DNA from: Chytridium lagenaria
Taxonomy: Eukaryota > Chytridiomycota > Chytridiomycetes > Chytridiales > Chytridiaceae
Direction: 5' to 3'
Assembly: GCA_025449115.1 (NCBI GenBank)
Contig: JAHLKC010000005.1
Span: 466,922-530,921 of the forward strand
DNA: 64,000 nt
Shown: positions 59,453 to 64,000 of the stretch, piece by piece
Numbering within the stretch: position 1 is the stretch's first letter
Layout of the letters: each line of letters begins with the position of its first letter
Made by a program: the position numbers and the translations under genes
The notes under the pieces: model-generated
Told to the model about the DNA's origin: nothing
The model's database searches: none
The model's input: the letters and a program-made list of their open reading frames with translations, nothing else

Positions 59453-62400
59453 ATGGCCGATTTCAATAACAACATCAACATCACCGACACACAACAAACA
59501 ACAACATGGACAACAACCTCCCATCCGATCCTTCTCAACCTTCCTCACCTCCCCAAGACAAGAAAAAGGAAGAAGGCCGCTACTCCCAAACGTCTCTCCT
59601 ACCTTTCCGAACTCGAAAAAAACTCTCACGAACTCTCTGCTCGAGTCCAACGCATCAAAGAGAAACGGGATTCCCTCGTCACCTCCAAAGCCACTGACTA
59701 TGTCTTTATGGACGTAGAACCCAACCCTGCAAGACCGGTGTCCATGGGATCCACTTTGATCGCCTCTCCCACAAGTCCAACCACACCCTTGTCATTATCG
59801 GATCAGATAGGTGATGCAACGTCGTCACCGACTTTTGCGCCGTCCTCACTCTCGACTTCTTCAACGCCGTCTCCGCCTAGAAATCGGAAGAGTGGAAGGG
59901 TATTGTCGGATTCGAATACTTCGTCGGATGAAAAAGGGAAAGGAGGGAGGAGGAGGTCGGTGGGGCTTTTTGAGACAAAGATCTCGATGGACAGGCAGGG
60001 GTCTTCGGGTTTAGCGTCTTTGGTGTCATCTTTGGCTGGTGAGAGGCTTCATTCTTGTTATCTTTATTGTCGTTTACAGTTTTTTCTGTTGTTGTTTTGT
60101 TGGCCGCAATACTATCGTTACATACAAACTTCCTTCTTCCCTTTTCTTTTTTTTTTATCGTCCTTCACGCTTTTCCCTTAGTATTATTCACCTCTCACCT
60201 CTAATGTTCGTCTCTTACAGAAACTGCAGAACGGAAAGCGAGCAAAAAAGCTGCACCTCCTCCGATGCCGGACAAATCCTGGCCAAAAGTCAGGGAGCTC
60301 GTCAAGAGTCTCGAGAAGACGAAGGTGCCTGATGGTATGTGATTCTTTCAAACTTATGGAGAATATATCCTTCATAATTACTAACGAAATCTTATTTTAA
60401 GCCGCAGAGCCTACTTCCCCACAGCCACCTCACCACGTAAATCCACTGGCGGTGCCCTAAAGTCATTTCTCACATCCCGCTCCTCTTCAACCTCTACACC
60501 TCCCCTCTCATCCTCCTCCTCCTACTCACGACCACCTACCATTTCCACGGCATCACGTCCTTCGCGTCCCGTCTCCTATGCCGCCCCATCCGTCACATCA
60601 CCTACGTCCGCACCAGCATCGCGTTCCAACTCCGCATCATCGTCTTTACCCTTCATACTGCCCCCATCACACGCACGCCATCACTCACTTCCACGCTCAA
60701 AGATTCCGCTGGACTCGGCGTCTCCACTTCCGCTCGTTCTCTATCACGCTCTTCACTTTTATCGCAACCACAACCCTCACCATCTGCATTCGCATCCACT
60801 TCACCGTCATCATCTTTTCTATCCTCCTTTACACCATCAAGACCCTTTGGGAACGCTGCTGGCGTGTCCATTGGCGGTAAACGATCCCTCTCTGTCGCTG
60901 AGATTTCAAGACGTCTTGAAGAGCAATCCCGCTCATCTGTCACACCCGTTGCCACACCGACGACATCAAGATCACCGAGTGCGTCACCGGCCTTTCAGAA
61001 TACCGAAACCACGGCCGACCGTGGGAGTTTTCTGCTCTCGCCGCCTCTATCGCCGCCTCGTGATGATGTGACGGAGACTAGAAAAGAAGAGGAGGATGTG
61101 ACGACGGAGACTGGAAAAGACGAGGAAGATGAGTCTGGGAGGGTGTCGGATGATCTTGGGTTTGATGGGGATGATGAAGAGGATGCGTTGAGTTTGGAGA
61201 GTGCGAAGGAGGAGAGTTTTGAGGTTGTTGAAGTTAAGGACTTTGTGGAGAGCCATGGGTTTGGTGAGGAAGTGGAGAAATCATTGGATACCAGTAGTTA
61301 TGGGACGGAGCCTTTGACGGATGAAGAGGTTTCTGTGCTGGTTGATGGGACGATGGAATTGGTGGATGAGGTTGGATTGACTGTGGTTGCGCCGATGGAA
61401 TCTGTGGATAAAGTTGAACTGGACGTGACTGCTTCAAAGGAATCCGTGGATAAAGTTGAACCCATAGTTGTGGCTGCCCCAATTCAAACTGACGACGAAA
61501 CTGAACCTACTATCGACCCCACCACATCTTACCCCACCATCTCCATCATGGCCGTGGCTGCTTCCAAGGAATCCGTGGATAAAGTTGAACCCATTGTTGT
61601 GGCTGCCCCAATTCAAACCGACGACGAAACCGAACCTACTATCGACCCCACCACATCCCGCGAACCCACCATCTCCATCAAACCCGCCTCCCCTCCCACC
61701 TCTCCCCGCATATTCGCCGACCAAGACGACGATGACGCGCTTTTATCGTTTGATGAATCCAGGGATATCTTGTCGGACGATGGGCTTGTGACGCTTGATG
61801 ATTTGAGGGAGTTGATGACAGAGGATGCTGGTGAGACTGGGGTTGTTCAGGTTTTGAGAGTGGAGGAAGGGGAGGTTGAGGTTGAGGTTGTTGGGGGGAT
61901 GACGTGGGAGGGGGTTGAAGAGGGGGAGGCTGTGGTTGAGAGGTGGGAGGGGGTGAGAGTTGATCAGGAGGAGGAAGTAGGAGGTAGTTTAGGTGGGAAG
62001 GGTGTGGTAACTGACGTCGAGGGACCAGCCAGGGAGTCTGATCCCTCAAATATTGTCCCCGTCGTCGAAGCCGTTGACATTGTCCCAATTGTGGAGACTC
62101 TTGAAGAGACTGCTTTCCAGACAGTTCCCACGGAGGTAGTCGTTGCGGTTCCCGTACTTTTGGAGGCCAGTGAGGAGTCTTGCGCACCTATTGAGGAGGC
62201 TAGTGTCTCTGAAATTGTTCCTGTCGTTGTGACTGCCGTACCTGCCGATAAGGAGCTTGAAGAACTTGCCAAGGATGTCGTTGTCTCTGAGAATGTTGTC
62301 GTAATCGAGGCTAATGAAGAAAATAACCTCGAGACTGGTGTCGAAGAAGTCGTTACGGAGGTCGTTGAGGAGGTTGTCGAGACTCCCGCCGTTGAGGAGC

Positions 62401-64000
62401 CCGCCGACGAGACAGTAACGGACCCCGTGCCCAATGAGGTAACTATTTTTTCTTTTTATGTTTTATTTTCTGCCCCTTATTTTTTTTATGGTGCTCACTC
62501 ATATTATGCAGGATACTCCAGTGGCCTTTATAGCCGTTGACGAGCCTTGCGCACTTGCCGAGGACGTCGACTCTGATGTTTTTTCCTTCATTGAGACTCC
62601 AGAGACAACAGTAGGCGAGGCAGCCGTCAATGGGGAGGTTAAGGATGGGATTGGTGAGCAAGCGTTCTCTCTCCTCCCTCCGTCCAACGAGTCTCTCGAC
62701 TTGGAGAACCCTGTACTGTTTGCCGTTGTCGATAAGTCTATTGAGGTGGTCGTAGAGGAAGTTGTCGAGACTGCCGCAAGTGTGACCGCCGAGGCGGTAG
62801 CTGAAACCGTTCCTGTTGTTGAGACGCCAAGCTTGGAGAAGACCGATTACGAGGTCGTTCATAAAGGTATCGAAGCCCCCGTCGTTGAGGAGCTTGGCGT
62901 ACCTGCCAAGGATATTGTATCTTCAAAGAATGTTGTCGTCGCGGAGACTAACAAGGATACAGTTATCGAGAGAGGCGTCGAGGAGGTCGTGGAGGAGGTT
63001 GTAGAGACCGCTATTGACAATGACGAGGTAGTAGCTGAAGCCGTTCCCGGTGTGAACACCATGACGGAGGTTGTCCCGATATTTGAGACGCCGACCTTGG
63101 AGAGCACTGTTTACGATACCGTTCAGAGAGGTATCGAAGCCCCCGTCGTTGAGGAGCTTGGCGTAGCTGCCGAGGATATTGTATCTTCAAAGAATGTTGT
63201 CGTCGCTGAGGCCAACACGGACACAGATATCGAGACTGGTATCGAGCGAGTCGTCGAGGAGGTTGTGGAGGAGGTTGTGGAGACCCTCGATGTTGAGGAC
63301 CCCATCGCCGAGACAATAGTTAGACTCCGTTCCCGCTTTTGAGAACATGGATGTTGTTTCGAGAGTGGAGGAAAGGGAGGTGGAGGTTGAGGTTGCTGTG
63401 GGGATGGCGTGTGAGGGGGTTGAGGAGGGAGAGGCTGTGGTTGAGAGGTGTGAGGAGGTGAGAGTTGATAAGGAGGAGGAAGTAGGAGGTGGTTTAGGTG
63501 GGAAGGGTGTCGTAACTGACGTCGAGGGACCAGCCAGGGAGTCTGATATCTCAAATATCGTCCCCGTCGTCGAAGCCGTTGACATTGTCCCCATTGTCGA
63601 GACTTTTGAAGAAACTGCTTTCCAGACAGTTGCCACGGAGGTAGTCGTTGCGGTTCCCGTACTTTTGGAGGCCAGTGAGGAGTCTTGCGCACCTATTGAG
63701 GGGGTGGTGTCTCTGAAATTGTTCCTGTCGTTGTACCTGCCGATAAGGAGCTTGAAGAACTTGCCAAGGATGTCGTTGTCTCTGAGAATGTTGTCGTAAT
63801 CGAGGCTAATGAAGAAAATAACCTCGAGACTGGTGTCGAAGAAGTCGTTACGGAGGTCGTTGAGGAGGTTGTCGAGACTCCCGCCGTTGAGGAGCCCGCC
63901 GACGAGACAGTAACGGACCCCGTGCCAATGAGGTAACTATTTTTTCTTTTTATGTTTTATTTTCTACCCCTTATTTTTTTTTATGGTACTCACTCATATT
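59453..64000 (+). CDS. Large acidic Glu/Val-rich repeat protein, partial at the 3' end, frame-broken
   Basis: I do not recognise the family. A basic N-terminal part (KRLSYLSELEKNSHELSARV, then RIKEKRDSLVTSKATDYVFM) is followed by a Ser/Pro/Thr-rich stretch. After introns (about 60040-60220 and 60335-60401) comes KAAPPPMPDKSWPKVRELVK. From 60864 the longest part reads EISRRLEEQSRSSVTPVAT, then becomes strongly acidic. It is full of Glu, Asp and Val and built from repeats: KESVDKVEPIVVAAPIQTD twice, IEAPVVEELGV twice, and VVEEVVET many times. A 1.5 kb segment including an intron (from about 62439) is repeated to the end. Frame changes are needed near 60460 and 63340. The gene runs off the window. 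Low complexity and charge suggest a scaffold or disordered protein. Confidence 0.55.
61431..61688 (+). repeat. Tandem 129-base repeat in the acidic protein
   Basis: Two copies of a 129-base unit (43 codons; SKESVDKVEPIVVAAPIQTD) begin at 61431 and 61560. They are nearly identical and in frame. Confidence 0.8.
61853..62520 (+). repeat. 1.5 kb duplicated segment, first copy
   Basis: It aligns with 63358-64000 at an offset of about 1500 bases: the match starts at 61856 and 63361, and the shared AACTATTTTTT intron start is at 62441 and 63935. The unit includes exon and intron sequence. By eye it is more than 95% identical. Confidence 0.85.
63358..64000 (+). repeat. 1.5 kb duplicated segment, second copy (truncated by window end)
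   Basis: Second copy of the 61853-62520 segment, running to the last base. It differs by a few substitutions and small indels, and carries a frame change relative to the first copy. Confidence 0.85.

Noticed and set aside
61678..63692. Long minus-strand open frames opposite the acidic repeat gene
   Set aside because: Antisense shadows of a G-rich Glu/Val coding strand; the Gln/Pro/Arg composition is the direct complement of that repeat.
1..64000. CRISPR arrays, bacterial operons or phage genes
   Set aside because: Introns, spacer sizes and gene families are eukaryotic, and no direct-repeat/spacer array is present.

Overview
This window looks like nuclear DNA of a zoosporic, early-diverging (chytrid-type) fungus. 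Genes are carried on both strands, split by many short GT..AG introns, and separated by A/T-rich spacers. Two genes belong to motile flagella: an inner dynein arm light chain (DNALI1/p28, about 14.7-15.8 kb) and an outer-dynein-arm docking subunit (ODAD4/TTC25, 22.2-23.1 kb). Beside them are typical fungal genes: a KCH-family potassium transporter, a Kre9/Knh1-like GPI-type wall protein, an endoglycoceramidase-related GH5 steryl-glucosidase and a vacuolar-type alpha-mannosidase. The ankyrin-like proteins are built from 28-residue HENRTEGCT repeats. The species cannot be fixed from the sequence alone.

Layout. 0-7 kb (all +): a 5'-truncated unknown gene, an EBP-type sterol isomerase, a TPR protein, a metallo-beta-lactamase hydrolase and a Sec14/CRAL-TRIO protein. 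7-13 kb: a class I histone deacetylase (HOS2/HDAC3 type, -) diverging from the GH5 glucosidase (+). 14.6-23 kb (all -): DNALI1, the Kre9-like wall protein, a secreted S41-like protein and ODAD4. 24-29 kb (+): the GH38 alpha-mannosidase. 29-39 kb (all -): a protein with a possible PD-(D/E)XK nuclease motif, INSIG, an SFT2 family protein, an unknown membrane protein and a ZnT7-like zinc transporter. 39.4-41.9 kb (+): ABCE1/RLI1. 42-45.7 kb (-): cap-binding subunit NCBP1. 45.7-52.2 kb: two paralogous ankyrin-like genes in opposite orientation around a fused BIO3-BIO1 biotin gene. 52.9-58 kb (+): KCH and phenylalanine hydroxylase. 59.4 kb to the end (+): a long acidic Glu/Val-rich repeat protein that runs off the window.

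Themes. EBP (sterol C8 isomerisation), INSIG (control of sterol synthesis in other eukaryotes) and the steryl-glucosidase relative all touch sterol metabolism, but they are far apart and do not form a cluster. ABCE1 and NCBP1 are housekeeping translation and RNA genes. A pair of inverted non-coding repeats (31.36-32.07 kb and 58.74-59.06 kb) is the clearest dispersed element. Many otherwise well conserved genes need one-base frame corrections, often in homopolymer runs, while six genes (EBP, the hydrolase, HOS2, ODAD4, INSIG, ABCE1) read through cleanly. I read most of these breaks as assembly errors, not pseudogenes.
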